The translations under genes and the position numbers were made by a program. A stretch of 64,000 nt of DNA from Fibrobacter sp. UWP2 (GTDB taxonomy: Bacteria; Fibrobacterota; Fibrobacteria; Fibrobacterales; Fibrobacteraceae). The notes under the pieces were generated by a model that was not told the DNA's origin, searched no databases, and saw nothing but the letters and a program-made list of their open reading frames with translations. Each line of letters opens with the position of its first letter. Within the stretch, counting starts at the first letter, position 1. Of the stretch, positions 37,421 to 46,423 are shown in pieces. The stretch lies in contig NZ_FQYM01000014.1 in NCBI RefSeq assembly GCF_900141705.1, forward strand, positions 1 through 64,000, read 5' to 3'.

Positions 37421-38164
37421 TTTGGTGAAAATCTTCTTGACCGCTTTGAAGAGTCCCATCGCCCGCACGTTGTCGAGGAACGAGAACGGTGCCGCGATGA
37501 GCTCGGCGATGGGCCGCGGGAACTTGCGGAAAAAGTATTGCCTGCGCTTCATGCCGATGCGGACTGCCTCGGGGCGCCAGTTGCTGCCAAAGTGGTGGAT
37601 GCTCACGGTTTCGTCGGCGGTGGTGATGGCGCCGTCCAAAAAACGCTTGGGCGAGAAATACCATTCCGGCAAAATTTCAAGGCCGTAGAACTGGTCGCAG
37701 GCGTTTGCCAGAATCTGCGGGAGCACGAGCTTTTCGACCTGTTCTTCGTTGTACTCGTAGTGACGTTCCGTGTAGTACTTCAGGGCTTCGCCGATGATGG
37801 GCGACTCCGGTTCGGCGCCAAGGAAAGAGGGCTCAATGCGCTTGGACCCGTTCTCGTAACCGAGGATGTAGGGGCGGTCGAGCAGTTCGTCGGGAGACTT
37901 GAGGAGTTCCACGTCGGAATCCAAGTAAATTCCACCTTCGGTATACAAGGCGTAAAGCCTTACCGCGTCGGCGGCAAATGCCCAGTTCTGCTGCCCCAGG
38001 GCTTCAAGTACCCAGGGAATGCCGGTGGCCACGGCTTTTTGGTAATCCCAGAAATAGACTTCGTAATCGCCGAGGTACTTTTCCCAGGATTCCATGCACT
38101 TTTGAACCTTTGGAGGGAAAGGTTCATTGGACAGCCAGCAATAGTGAATCTTCTTTGGAATCAT
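37418..38164 (-). CDS. DXD-containing glycosyltransferase (capsular polysaccharide type)
   Basis: 248 residues. Belongs to the sugar-binding-region-with-DXD group (GT32-like): IPKKIHYCWLS at the start, AFAADAVRLYALYTEGGIYLDSDVE in the middle (DSD at 82-84 binds the metal and nucleotide sugar), and HHFGSNWRP near the end. Transfers a sugar in LPS, capsule or oligosaccharide synthesis. ATG 38164 has GGAG 6 bases upstream; a longer in-frame start is rejected. It is isolated, with no other glycan synthesis gene beside it. Confidence 0.88.
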   Translation of the reverse strand: MIPKKIHYCWLSNEPFPPKVQKCMESWEKYLGDYEVYFWDYQKAVATGIPWVLEALGQQNWAFAADAVRLYALYTEGGIYLDSDVELLKSPDELLDRPYILGYENGSKRIEPSFLGAEPESPIIGEALKYYTERHYEYNEEQVEKLVLPQILANACDQFYGLEILPEWYFSPKRFLDGAITTADETVSIHHFGSNWRPEAVRIGMKRRQYFFRKFPRPIAELIAAPFSFLDNVRAMGLFKAVKKIFTK

Positions 38165-38359
38165 AAAAACTCCGTGTACATATTTTAACAAATTTTTCGC
38201 GAAATGGCGCATTTTTTCGCAATTTTGTATGAAAAAATGTTATGAGTCACAATATTGTAAGCAAAGATGTCCTTAAACTTGGACAAATGGGCCGCCCTCT
38301 GGTTCGAATCACTTTTTTCACGGGCGAAAACTTGCCCCGATTTTGTTAAATTTGGAGGC

Positions 38360-40099
38360 ATGACTAAGTTTTCTGAATTCCCTTATGTTGCCGACCGCCT
38401 GAGGGCAGTCCGTAGGGAAACTGTACAGGTCCGCGTGGGCGAGGCCTTGATCGGGGGCGGGGCCCCCATTTTAGTTCAGTCGATGACCACCACCAAACCG
38501 AAGGACGTCGAGAAGACGGTCGCCGAGACGCTTGCTCTTGCCAAGGTGGGCTGTGGCCTTGTCCGCATTACGGCTCCGACATTTGCCGACGCCGCCGGCC
38601 TCGAAGAGGTGATGAAGCGCGTGCGAGCCGCCGGTTGCACTGTGCCGGTCTCCGCCGACATTCACTTCCAGCCCAAGGCCGCGTTCGAGGCGCTCAAGTG
38701 GGTCGAGAAGGTCCGCATCAATCCGGGCAACTTCGTCGATACCGGAATCCTCACGCTCGACCAGCAGACTGACAAGAATTTTGACGAAGGCAAGGAGAAG
38801 GTGGCCGAAGCCTTCACTCCGTTTGTACAGGAGGCCAAGCGCCTGGGACGCGCCATCCGCATTGGCGTGAACCACGGTTCGCTCTCTGCCCGCATGATTT
38901 ACCGCTACGGCGACACGGTGGAAGGCATGGTCGAAAGTGCCATGGAATACCTGGCCGTGTGCGAAGCCGAACATTTTGACCAGGTCGTTTTAAGTTTGAA
39001 GAGCAGCAACCCGCGCGTGGCGATTGCCGCCTACCGCATGCTCGCTGCCCGCATCAAGCAGGAAGGCTTCAAGCCGTATCCGTTCCACGTGGGCGTGACC
39101 GAGGCCGGAGCCGGTGCCGACGGGCGTTTGAAGTCCGCTGCGGGTATCGGTGCGCTTTTGCTCGATGGCCTGGCAGATACGATTCGTGTTTCCCTGACCG
39201 AAGATCCGGTGGCCGAAGTCCCGGTGGCGCAGGAACTCATCAAGGCGTGCGCTCTCCCGACAAAGCCGGTGAGCTACGCTGTGCCCGTATTCGAGAAGGA
39301 CCCGTACCATTACGAACGCCGCGCGACTTCTGTCGTGAAGGTTGCAGGCGTGGATATTGGCGGAGGTAGTCCGGTGAAGGTCGGCGTGAAGGCCGACGCG
39401 ATTGCACTTACCGGCGAACGCCGCAACGCTGAATTCGCTCTCCCGAGTCTGGATGCCGCCCCCGTGGTGCAGTTCAAGGATGCTATGGACATCGCGGGGT
39501 TCGCCGCAAATCCGGCGACCGTGCCTGCGGGTTCCGTGTTCTGCTATACTGGAGCCGAGATGGTCTCCGGCGTGCGCGCCCTTGCTGCAGCACTGGATGC
39601 CGCAGGTCGCCAAGACCCGATTTTGCTCTACGCCAAGATTAACGACAACGAACGAGAAACGCTCCGCGTGTCCGCCGACATCGGAAGCCTCGTGACGGAC
39701 GGTCTTGGCGATGCCGTCGTTATCGACGGCTACAAGGGCGCGAAGGAATGCGTGCTCCTTGCATTCGACATTCTGCAGGCAGCCTACTGCCGCCGCAGCA
39801 AGACGAACTTCATCAGTTGCCCGAGCTGCGGCCGCACCCTCTACGACATTCAGCAGGTGATGGGCAAGATCAAGGCCCGCTTCGGACACCTCTCCGACAT
39901 TTCCATCGGCATCATGGGCTGCATCGTGAACGGCCCGGGCGAAATGGCCGACGCCGACTTCGGCTACGTGGGCGGTGGCCCCGGCCGCATTACCTTGTTC
40001 GAGGGCAAGACGGCGGTGAAGAAGAATATCCCCGAAGAGGATGCCATCGAGGAACTCGTGAATTTGATTAAGGAGCGCGGCCGCTGGCAGGAACCGTAA
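38360..40099 (+). CDS. ispG: 4-hydroxy-3-methylbut-2-enyl diphosphate synthase (long form)
   Basis: 579 residues, the long IspG/GcpE type with an extra central domain found in Bacteroidetes, Chlamydiae and plants. Penultimate-stage enzyme of the MEP isoprenoid pathway, converting MEcPP to HMBPP. The TIM-barrel half has PILVQSMTTT, SADIHFQPKAA, INPGN and IGVNHGSLS. The C-terminal Fe-S half supplies Cys487, Cys490 (SCPSCG) and Cys521 (GCIVNGPGE). The ATG at 38360 has GGAGG only one base upstream, an unusually short spacing. An upstream in-frame ATG at 38267 would add 31 residues unlike the family and is rejected. Confidence 0.95.
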   Translation: MTKFSEFPYVADRLRAVRRETVQVRVGEALIGGGAPILVQSMTTTKPKDVEKTVAETLALAKVGCGLVRITAPTFADAAGLEEVMKRVRAAGCTVPVSADIHFQPKAAFEALKWVEKVRINPGNFVDTGILTLDQQTDKNFDEGKEKVAEAFTPFVQEAKRLGRAIRIGVNHGSLSARMIYRYGDTVEGMVESAMEYLAVCEAEHFDQVVLSLKSSNPRVAIAAYRMLAARIKQEGFKPYPFHVGVTEAGAGADGRLKSAAGIGALLLDGLADTIRVSLTEDPVAEVPVAQELIKACALPTKPVSYAVPVFEKDPYHYERRATSVVKVAGVDIGGGSPVKVGVKADAIALTGERRNAEFALPSLDAAPVVQFKDAMDIAGFAANPATVPAGSVFCYTGAEMVSGVRALAAALDAAGRQDPILLYAKINDNERETLRVSADIGSLVTDGLGDAVVIDGYKGAKECVLLAFDILQAAYCRRSKTNFISCPSCGRTLYDIQQVMGKIKARFGHLSDISIGIMGCIVNGPGEMADADFGYVGGGPGRITLFEGKTAVKKNIPEEDAIEELVNLIKERGRWQEP

Positions 40100-40107
40100 T
40101 TACAACG

Positions 40108-40147
40108 TGTCATCCTGAGCGAAACGAAGTGAAGTCGAAGGATCTCA
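40108..40147 (+). repeat. Interspersed GTCATCCTGAGC-type repeat
   Basis: Intergenic element reading GTCATCCTGAGCGAAACG then AAGTGAAGTCGAAGGATCTC. ATCCT and AGGAT near its ends are inverted, so it can fold. I recall similar GTCATCCTGAGCGAA...GGATC elements scattered in many bacterial genomes. It lies between ispG and serA. Confidence 0.65.
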
Positions 40148-40180
40148 AAGAAGTTTAACATCAAAACAAAGGACATAAAA

Positions 40181-41347
40181 ATGGCAACTATTAAGACGAT
40201 GAACAACATTTCCAAGAAAGGCTTGAGCCTGTTTGGCTCGTTCTACCAGGTTTCCGACTCCGTCGAGAATCCGGATGCCATCTTGGTGCGTTCCGCCCAG
40301 GTTGATACCGACAACTTTGACGGCCTGCTGGCTGTCGCCCGCGCCGGCGCTGGCGTGAACAACATCACCATCGACAAGGCCTCTGCGAAGGGCATCTGCG
40401 TGTTCAACACCCCGGGTGCAAACGCCAACGCCGTTGCCGAGCTCGTGATGACCGTGCTCGGCATGGCCGTCCGTAACGTGGACAAGGCCGCCGCATGGGT
40501 CAAGAACCTCGACACCACCGACCCGGATTTAGCGAAGACCGTCGAAAGCGGCAAGAAGAAGTTCGCCGGCATGGAACTCGCAGGCAAGACTCTCGGCGTG
40601 ATTGGCCTTGGCAAGATTGGCGTGCTCGTCGCTAACTATGCCCGTTGGAAGAACATGCGCGTCATCGCTTACGAACCGTATCCGAACGCCGCCAACATGC
40701 ACGAACTTTCCAACAAGGTCGAAATTGCCGACCTCGACACCGTGATTGCGAAGTCTGACTTCCTCACCGTGCACGTTCCGTTCATCAAGGGCGTGACCGA
40801 GAACTTGCTCAACCGCAAGAATCTCGCCGGCTTCAAGGGCAGCTACATCATGAACTTCGCCCGCGGTGGCATTGTGGAAATGGCTCCGGTCAACGAAATG
40901 CTCGCTTCCGGTTCCCTCCAGGGCTACCTCTGCGACTTCCCGGATGCCGACCTCATCAAGAACGACAAGGTGACTTGCTTCCCGCACCTCGGCGCTTCTA
41001 CCGAAGAAGCCGAAGAAAACTGCGCCGTGATGGCTGTCGAAGAACTGAAGGACTACATCGAATTCGGTTGCGTCCGCAATTCCGTGAACTTCCCGGCCCT
41101 CGTCGATCACCCGCACGCTGGCGTCAAGAGCCGCGTTGTGGTCATCAACCAGGACGTCCCGAACATGATTTCCGAAATCACGAAGGTGTTCGGCGCCGAA
41201 GGCATCAACATCGCCAGCTTCTCTAACAAGAGCAACGGCAAGATCGGCTACAACCTCGTTGACGTCGAAAGCAAGGTCGATGACTCCATCATCGAGAAGC
41301 TCTCCAAGCTCGACAAGGTCATCAAGGTTAGAGTTATCCATTTCTAA
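40181..41347 (+). CDS. serA: D-3-phosphoglycerate dehydrogenase
   Basis: 388 residues. Catalyses the first step of serine synthesis, oxidising 3-phosphoglycerate with NAD. The NAD-binding site is GVIGLGKIGVLVA. ARAGAGVNNI and FNTPGANANAVAE form the substrate loop. The catalytic Arg lies in NFARGG, and the catalytic His in CFPHLGASTEEAEEN. The C-terminal ~70 residues are an ACT domain (VPNMISEITKVFGAEGINIASF) that usually senses serine. AAGGAC lies 6 bases before the ATG. It may have its own promoter, since an interspersed repeat separates it from ispG. Confidence 0.95.
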   Translation: MATIKTMNNISKKGLSLFGSFYQVSDSVENPDAILVRSAQVDTDNFDGLLAVARAGAGVNNITIDKASAKGICVFNTPGANANAVAELVMTVLGMAVRNVDKAAAWVKNLDTTDPDLAKTVESGKKKFAGMELAGKTLGVIGLGKIGVLVANYARWKNMRVIAYEPYPNAANMHELSNKVEIADLDTVIAKSDFLTVHVPFIKGVTENLLNRKNLAGFKGSYIMNFARGGIVEMAPVNEMLASGSLQGYLCDFPDADLIKNDKVTCFPHLGASTEEAEENCAVMAVEELKDYIEFGCVRNSVNFPALVDHPHAGVKSRVVVINQDVPNMISEITKVFGAEGINIASFSNKSNGKIGYNLVDVESKVDDSIIEKLSKLDKVIKVRVIHF

Positions 41348-41359
41348 GATGAGCGAGGT

Positions 41360-43132
41360 TTAAGCCTCGTACATCTTCTCAATTTCTTCGGCGTACCGCG
41401 CTTCGGCGACGGTGCGCCGAATTTTTAATGTGGGCGTCAGGAGTCCTGATTCGACGGTAAGTTCGTCGCCGATGAGAGTCCACTTGCGGATTTGTTCCCA
41501 GTGGTTCAGCTTTTTGTTGATGCGTGCGATATGCCTGTTGATGGCCTCGCGGACGCGTCCCGATTCCATGGCCTTCTCGGTGCTGAATTCTTCCTTGGAG
41601 AACTTGAGCAGGCGGCGCGCGCCTTCGGGGTTCAGCCAAATGATCGCCGAGACAAACTTGCGGTCGTTCGCGATGACCAGCGCCTGTTCCACCACGGGGT
41701 GGCGGCTGATTTCGAGTTCGATGGGGTTCGGACTCACGTACTTGCCGGTGCTCGTCTTCAATAGTTCCTTGATGCGGCCGGTAAAGTTCAGGTAGCCGTC
41801 TTCGTCAAAGAAACCCTGGTCGCCTGTCTTGTAGAAGCCGTCCTCGGTAAAGAGTTGCGTGTTCACCTCGGGCATGTTGTGGTAGCCGTTGAAGACGCTG
41901 TCGCCCTTCACCAAAATTTCGTTGTTCTCGCCGATTTTCACGTCAAGGTGGGCGAGGGGCTTGCCTATGGTCCCCGGCTTGCAATCGAGCTTGCTGTTGG
42001 CGGAGACCACGGGGCTGCACTCGGTCATGCCGTAACCTTCGTAAATGGGGAGCCCGATGTTCAGCAGGAACCTTAGAATGGATTTGTTCAGGGCGCAACT
42101 GCCGCTCACAATGAACCTGAAGTTCCCGCCGAGGGCTTCGCGCATCTTGCGGTACACGAGACGGTCGTAAAGGCGGGCCATGACAGTTGCGCGCTTGGTG
42201 GGGTCGTTGATCTTGGCGACCTTGATGGCGTTTTTCACGAGCCAGCGCTTGGGACCGTGGGCGGTGTCGCCGGCGGCGGTCATGCTCTCGTACAGGCGCT
42301 CCAAAATGCGGGGCACCACAATCATCACGGTGGGGTGGATTTCCTTGAGTAATTCGGCAGTGTTCTTGGGATCGTCGGCAAAGTACACGGGGATTCCCGT
42401 CAAAATGTAGAAGTACACTGCCATGCGTTCGAACACATGCGCGACCGGCAAAATGGTGAGGCTCTTGTCGACCTTGCGGTTCAAGTGGAAGAACGGCAAA
42501 ATATTCTGGATCTGGACCAGCATGTTGCGGTGGCTCAGTTCCACGCCCTTGGGACGCCCGGTGGAACCGCTCGTGTAGATGATACTGAAGAGGTCGTCGG
42601 GGTGGATGGTCTGGATTTGGTCGTCGACCCAGTCAAAGTACTTTTTGTGCTTGCCCGCTTCCTTGCCTTCTTCCAGCAGGTCGTCCCAGTAAATTCCGTT
42701 GGGCGGGAGGCTGCATTCCCTATCGATGCAAATGATGAGCTTGAAGCGGTTGAGGAGCACGCGGAGGGGCACATCCAGTTCGTCGATGGCGTCCACGAGC
42801 AGCACCTGCACGTCGGAGTCGTCGCACTGGAAGGTGAAATTCTCGGACGAGATGTTCGGGAACAGCGGCACTACGCGGGCGTGGTTGATTTGCGTCGCGA
42901 TGTCGGCGATGAACCACTCGGGCGAACTCGGGGCGATAATCCCCACGCTTTGCCCGGTTTTGAGACCGCGGTTGTTGAAGGCTACGGCGAGGCTGATTGC
43001 CGTGTCGCGCAGCTCCTCTTTAGAGAAATACCTCCACTCGCCGTTCGCGCGCTTGTACCAACCCCCGAAATCGTCCCGGGCGCAGTTGGCAAAAAACAGG
43101 GCTGCAAGCGATGTGAACTGAAGCGGTTCCAT
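41360..43132 (-). CDS. Long-chain acyl-CoA synthetase (AMP-binding)
   Basis: 590 residues. Activates fatty acids to acyl-CoA through acyl-AMP. Motifs in order: IIYTSGSTGRPKGVELSHRN (P-loop), GYGMTECSPVVSAN, YKTGDQGFFDEDGYLNFTGR and KELLKTSTGKYVSP. The length and TSTGKYVSP form match the FAA1-like long-chain group. In an anaerobic fermenter it more likely serves lipid remodelling or uptake than beta-oxidation; that is inference. It converges on serA and diverges from the small membrane protein. Confidence 0.9.
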   Translation of the reverse strand: MEPLQFTSLAALFFANCARDDFGGWYKRANGEWRYFSKEELRDTAISLAVAFNNRGLKTGQSVGIIAPSSPEWFIADIATQINHARVVPLFPNISSENFTFQCDDSDVQVLLVDAIDELDVPLRVLLNRFKLIICIDRECSLPPNGIYWDDLLEEGKEAGKHKKYFDWVDDQIQTIHPDDLFSIIYTSGSTGRPKGVELSHRNMLVQIQNILPFFHLNRKVDKSLTILPVAHVFERMAVYFYILTGIPVYFADDPKNTAELLKEIHPTVMIVVPRILERLYESMTAAGDTAHGPKRWLVKNAIKVAKINDPTKRATVMARLYDRLVYRKMREALGGNFRFIVSGSCALNKSILRFLLNIGLPIYEGYGMTECSPVVSANSKLDCKPGTIGKPLAHLDVKIGENNEILVKGDSVFNGYHNMPEVNTQLFTEDGFYKTGDQGFFDEDGYLNFTGRIKELLKTSTGKYVSPNPIELEISRHPVVEQALVIANDRKFVSAIIWLNPEGARRLLKFSKEEFSTEKAMESGRVREAINRHIARINKKLNHWEQIRKWTLIGDELTVESGLLTPTLKIRRTVAEARYAEEIEKMYEA

Positions 43133-43238
43133 ATTTCCTCGATGTTCTATTATGAAAATAGCATTCTAATTTTTTAATAAGCCGTTAAAAAAGATATTTT
43201 TTCGGTATATTCACGAGAGAACCTTCTGGAGGCGCCTT

Positions 43239-43565
43239 ATGTTGAAGAAATTGCGCGATTACGAGCAGATCCTTGCCGCGATGGCAGGCGAGGACCGCCC
43301 TTTGACCCCGGAGCAGTTGCTGTCGGTGCGTACGCACATCGCGTTTTTTCAACACGAGCGCCTGGTTCATGAACTCGTGATGATTCTCTTTGCCATCCTC
43401 AGTGTCGGCGGCATCTTCTTTTTTGCCGCAATCCCCCAAATTCCCGTTTTTTGCCTGGATTTGCTGTTTTTTGCCCTTTTGATCCCCTACGTCAAGCACT
43501 ATTACGGGCTCGAAAACGGAGTGCAACGGCTTTACGACCTCTACGACCGGCTCGAAAAGCTCTAG
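43239..43565 (+). CDS. Small two-helix membrane protein, unknown
   Basis: 108 residues. A soluble helical N-terminus (about 1-45), two hydrophobic segments (about 47-66 and 69-87) and a short amphipathic C-terminal helix. GGAGG six bases before the ATG makes expression credible. I do not recognise a family. Directly behind its stop lies a T9-G17 homopolymer tract. Confidence 0.7.
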   Translation: MLKKLRDYEQILAAMAGEDRPLTPEQLLSVRTHIAFFQHERLVHELVMILFAILSVGGIFFFAAIPQIPVFCLDLLFFALLIPYVKHYYGLENGVQRLYDLYDRLEKL

Positions 43566-43591
43566 TTTTTTTTTGGGGGGGGGGGGGGGGG
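43566..43591 (+). repeat. T9-G17 homopolymer tract
   Basis: Nine T followed by seventeen G, starting right after a stop codon and about 210 bases upstream of the pectate lyase start. Such tracts are prone to slippage and to sequencing error. Confidence 0.9.
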
Positions 43592-43643
43592 TGTGGATTT
43601 CCCCCGGTTTTGACTGACCTGTACAAAAAAAATGAAATTTTTG

Positions 43644-43675
43644 AGAACATCAAGATAGATGTTCTTTTTGTTTTT
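43644..43675 (+). terminator. Inverted repeat: terminator or operator
   Basis: AGAACATC/GATGTTCT 8-bp stem, AAGATA loop, then a T-rich run. Best read as the terminator of the small membrane protein gene; its perfect symmetry also allows an operator upstream of the pectate lyase. Confidence 0.6.
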
Positions 43676-43798
43676 ATGTAAAATTTTAAATATTTTTGCT
43701 TCTTTTTCTGAAATTTTATATTATATTTTGAGAAATGATTTGAGAACATGACGACGAACGGCGTCAAAACTCAGGTTGATTTAAAAAAGGGATGCAAT

Positions 43799-46201
43799 AT
43801 GAAATTCTTGAACATGACTCTCGCTTGCTTGGGATTGGTGGTGTGGTCCCAGGCCCAGGTCACCTTGGGCGATGCCGCCGGCTGGCTCGAAACCGCCTAC
43901 GTGGAATGGGCCGACAACGGTGCCGACAGCTACAACGTCTACTATTCGGGTGAGGGCAAGACCAATGTCAAGCTCGACGCCCAGCTGGTGCGCAAGTACG
44001 GTTCCAAGATGCGTGCCGACGCCGTGGGTCTCAAGGCGGGTACCTACACGTTGAAGGTGGTGCCGGTGAAGGGCGGTTCCGAAGGCACTGCGGCGACCAC
44101 TTCGGCGCTTACAGTCAAGGCCCACGATCGTGCGGGCTTTGCCTTCAGCAATGGTCGCGTCCCTGGCGCCTACAATACGGATGGTACCCTCAAGAATGGC
44201 GCCGTCGTCCTTTACATTTCTGAATCCACAAAAAATACGGTCACGCTCGACGTAACGACGAATTCCAAGGGCACGCAGACAACCTGCAAGAGCTTCCAGG
44301 GAATCCTCAACTGCATGAAGAAGGGTTACGAAACACGCCCCGTGGATTTCCGCTTTGTCGGCAACGTTACGGATTCCGACTCGCTTGTGGCGGGCGACAT
44401 GGTGGCCGACCTGGGTAGCTCCGAGACTACGTTCCTTACTATCGAAGGAGTTGGCGCCGATGCCGTGGCGAACGGCTGGGGAATCCGCCTGAAGAACGCG
44501 CAGAACGTGGAAATCCGCAATATGGGCTTCATGAACGTGGATAGCGACGAAGGTGACAACATCGGCCTGCAGCAGAACGACCAATACATTTGGGTGCACA
44601 ATAACGACTTCTTTTACGGCCATGCTGGCTCCGACAAGGACCAGGTCAAGGGCGACGGCGCACTCGACTGCAAAAAGTCTACCTACGTGACGTTCAGCTA
44701 CAACCACTTTTGGGATAGCGGCAAGTCGAACCTGCTCGGGCTTTCCGAGGGTACGACCGAAGGGCTCTACATTACCTATCACCACAACTGGTACGACCAT
44801 TCCGACAGCCGCCACCCGCGCGTCCGCTTTTACAGCGCCCACGTGTACAACAACTATTACGACGGCAACTCCAAGTACGGCGCGGGTTCTACGTTGGGCT
44901 CGTCCGTGTTCATGGAAAACAACTACTTCCGCAATTGCAAGTACCCAATGATGACTTCCATGCAGGGTTCCGATGTTTACGCCGGTGGCACTACGCGTGA
45001 CACCAAGAACAATCCGACTTTCAGCAGTGAAGATGGCGGCACCATCAAGGCGTTTGGCAACTATATGGAAGGCTCCTATACATTCATTCCCTATGGGGCG
45101 TCGTCCTATAAGGTCAAGGGGAGCGAGACGACTGCTGCAAGCCAGGGAATCAATACCGTCCAGGATTTTGACGCCTACGTTGTCGATAGTCGCGACGCGA
45201 AGGTGCCGTCCAGCGTAAAGTCCTATGCAGGTGCAAACGTATACAACAACTTCGATACGGACAATTCGGTGATGTACAGCTACAAGGCAGATGACGCCGC
45301 TACGGCAAGGGACAACGTGGTCCGTTATGCGGGCCGCGTGCAGGGCGGTGATTTCAAGTGGACCTTCAACAACGACGTGGACGACGCTTCTTCCGACGTG
45401 AACCAGGCGCTCAAGGACGCGGTCGTTGCGTACAAGGGCTGGAGCGGTTCTGCAATACCCGTTTCGAGTTCGAGCAGCTCTGACAAGTCGAGTTCTTCGT
45501 CCGTGCCAGCGTCTTCCAGCAGTTCCGTGAATTCGTCCTCATCAGAAACCGTACCTGTTTCCTCGAGCGTGTCGGGCACCGCCATTGAGGGCGACATCGT
45601 GCACAACTTTACCACCGACGGCAAGGCCAGCGACTTCTTTACCATCACGGGCAACCTCTCCAAGGACAAGGGGAGCGTCACCTACGGTGGCGAGACGCTC
45701 ACGCAGTGCCTTAAGCTGGAGTCGGCGACCGAGATTTCGTTTACGCTCTCCAGCGCGGCGACCATGACCTTGGTCCTTAATGCCGATTTCAATGGCGCGG
45801 TCAAGGTGAACGGTGAAAAGTATACGGCAGTGGGCGGCATTGTGACGGTTGAACTTTCCGCCGGTGCCAACACCATTACCAAGGGCGACTCGGGCAATCT
45901 CTTCCTCATCAGCATCAAGAATAACGGCTCGGGTTCGGGAACGCCGCAGGCAATCGCCTCGGTGAAAAACGTCCAGAATCCGGTGGTTTACAGCGCCCGC
46001 GATGCCAAACTGGTCGTAAATGCCGGTGATGTGCGTCACGTGGGGATTGTGCGCATGGACGGCCGCAAGGTGGATGCTTTTGCCGTGCAAAAGGGGTCGT
46101 TTGGCTCCGTTTACGACCTCAGTGCTCTCCGTCCGGGCGTGTACGTGGTGCGGGTGGTGACTAGCGACGGCGCCTATTTGCGTAAAATTTTGAAAAAATA
46201 A
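43799..46201 (+). CDS. Secreted PL1 pectate lyase with CBM-like module and T9SS-like tail
   Basis: 800 residues. ATG 43799 has AAGGGAT upstream and starts a signal peptide cut after SQAQ. Residues about 25-120 are an Fn3-like domain. The parallel beta-helix (about 125-510) is PL1: NVEIRNMGFMN, DQYIWVHNNDF, a run of Asp residues for calcium, and SDSRHPRVRF near 337-346 with the catalytic Arg. A Ser-rich linker (about 555-590) leads to a beta-sandwich module (about 595-715) and a ~75-residue tail ending LRPGVYVVRV then LRKILKK, similar to the tails of the CE6 and GH5 proteins. It cleaves polygalacturonate by beta-elimination. The GH5 gene follows behind a terminator. Confidence 0.9.
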   Translation: MKFLNMTLACLGLVVWSQAQVTLGDAAGWLETAYVEWADNGADSYNVYYSGEGKTNVKLDAQLVRKYGSKMRADAVGLKAGTYTLKVVPVKGGSEGTAATTSALTVKAHDRAGFAFSNGRVPGAYNTDGTLKNGAVVLYISESTKNTVTLDVTTNSKGTQTTCKSFQGILNCMKKGYETRPVDFRFVGNVTDSDSLVAGDMVADLGSSETTFLTIEGVGADAVANGWGIRLKNAQNVEIRNMGFMNVDSDEGDNIGLQQNDQYIWVHNNDFFYGHAGSDKDQVKGDGALDCKKSTYVTFSYNHFWDSGKSNLLGLSEGTTEGLYITYHHNWYDHSDSRHPRVRFYSAHVYNNYYDGNSKYGAGSTLGSSVFMENNYFRNCKYPMMTSMQGSDVYAGGTTRDTKNNPTFSSEDGGTIKAFGNYMEGSYTFIPYGASSYKVKGSETTAASQGINTVQDFDAYVVDSRDAKVPSSVKSYAGANVYNNFDTDNSVMYSYKADDAATARDNVVRYAGRVQGGDFKWTFNNDVDDASSDVNQALKDAVVAYKGWSGSAIPVSSSSSSDKSSSSSVPASSSSSVNSSSSETVPVSSSVSGTAIEGDIVHNFTTDGKASDFFTITGNLSKDKGSVTYGGETLTQCLKLESATEISFTLSSAATMTLVLNADFNGAVKVNGEKYTAVGGIVTVELSAGANTITKGDSGNLFLISIKNNGSGSGTPQAIASVKNVQNPVVYSARDAKLVVNAGDVRHVGIVRMDGRKVDAFAVQKGSFGSVYDLSALRPGVYVVRVVTSDGAYLRKILKK

Positions 46202-46231
46202 ACAATCCGTCAAGTTTTGTTTGTTGGGTAG

Positions 46232-46269
46232 GATCGTCTGCGGGGAAACCCGCGGGCGGTCTTTTTTTT
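46232..46269 (+). terminator. Rho-independent terminator after pectate lyase
   Basis: 13-bp GC-rich stem with wobble pairs (GATCGTCTGCGGG/CCCGCGGGCGGTC), GAAA loop, eight T. Confidence 0.9.
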
Positions 46270-46423
46270 GAGTTTTTCCATGTTGGACATGTAAAAAGAA
46301 ATTTTCTTTGGACGTGTTTATAAGGCTCGCGCCAATGTATCCAAATAAATTACAACAAAAATCCATATATAAATGTATTTTTTTGCAGGGATTGGTGCTA
46401 ACCAATAAATCAGAGGATGTCAG

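Noticed and set aside
43451..43681. Short plus-strand frame running through the poly-G tract
   Set aside because: It starts inside the small membrane protein gene in another frame and gains a Gly run only from the G17 tract.
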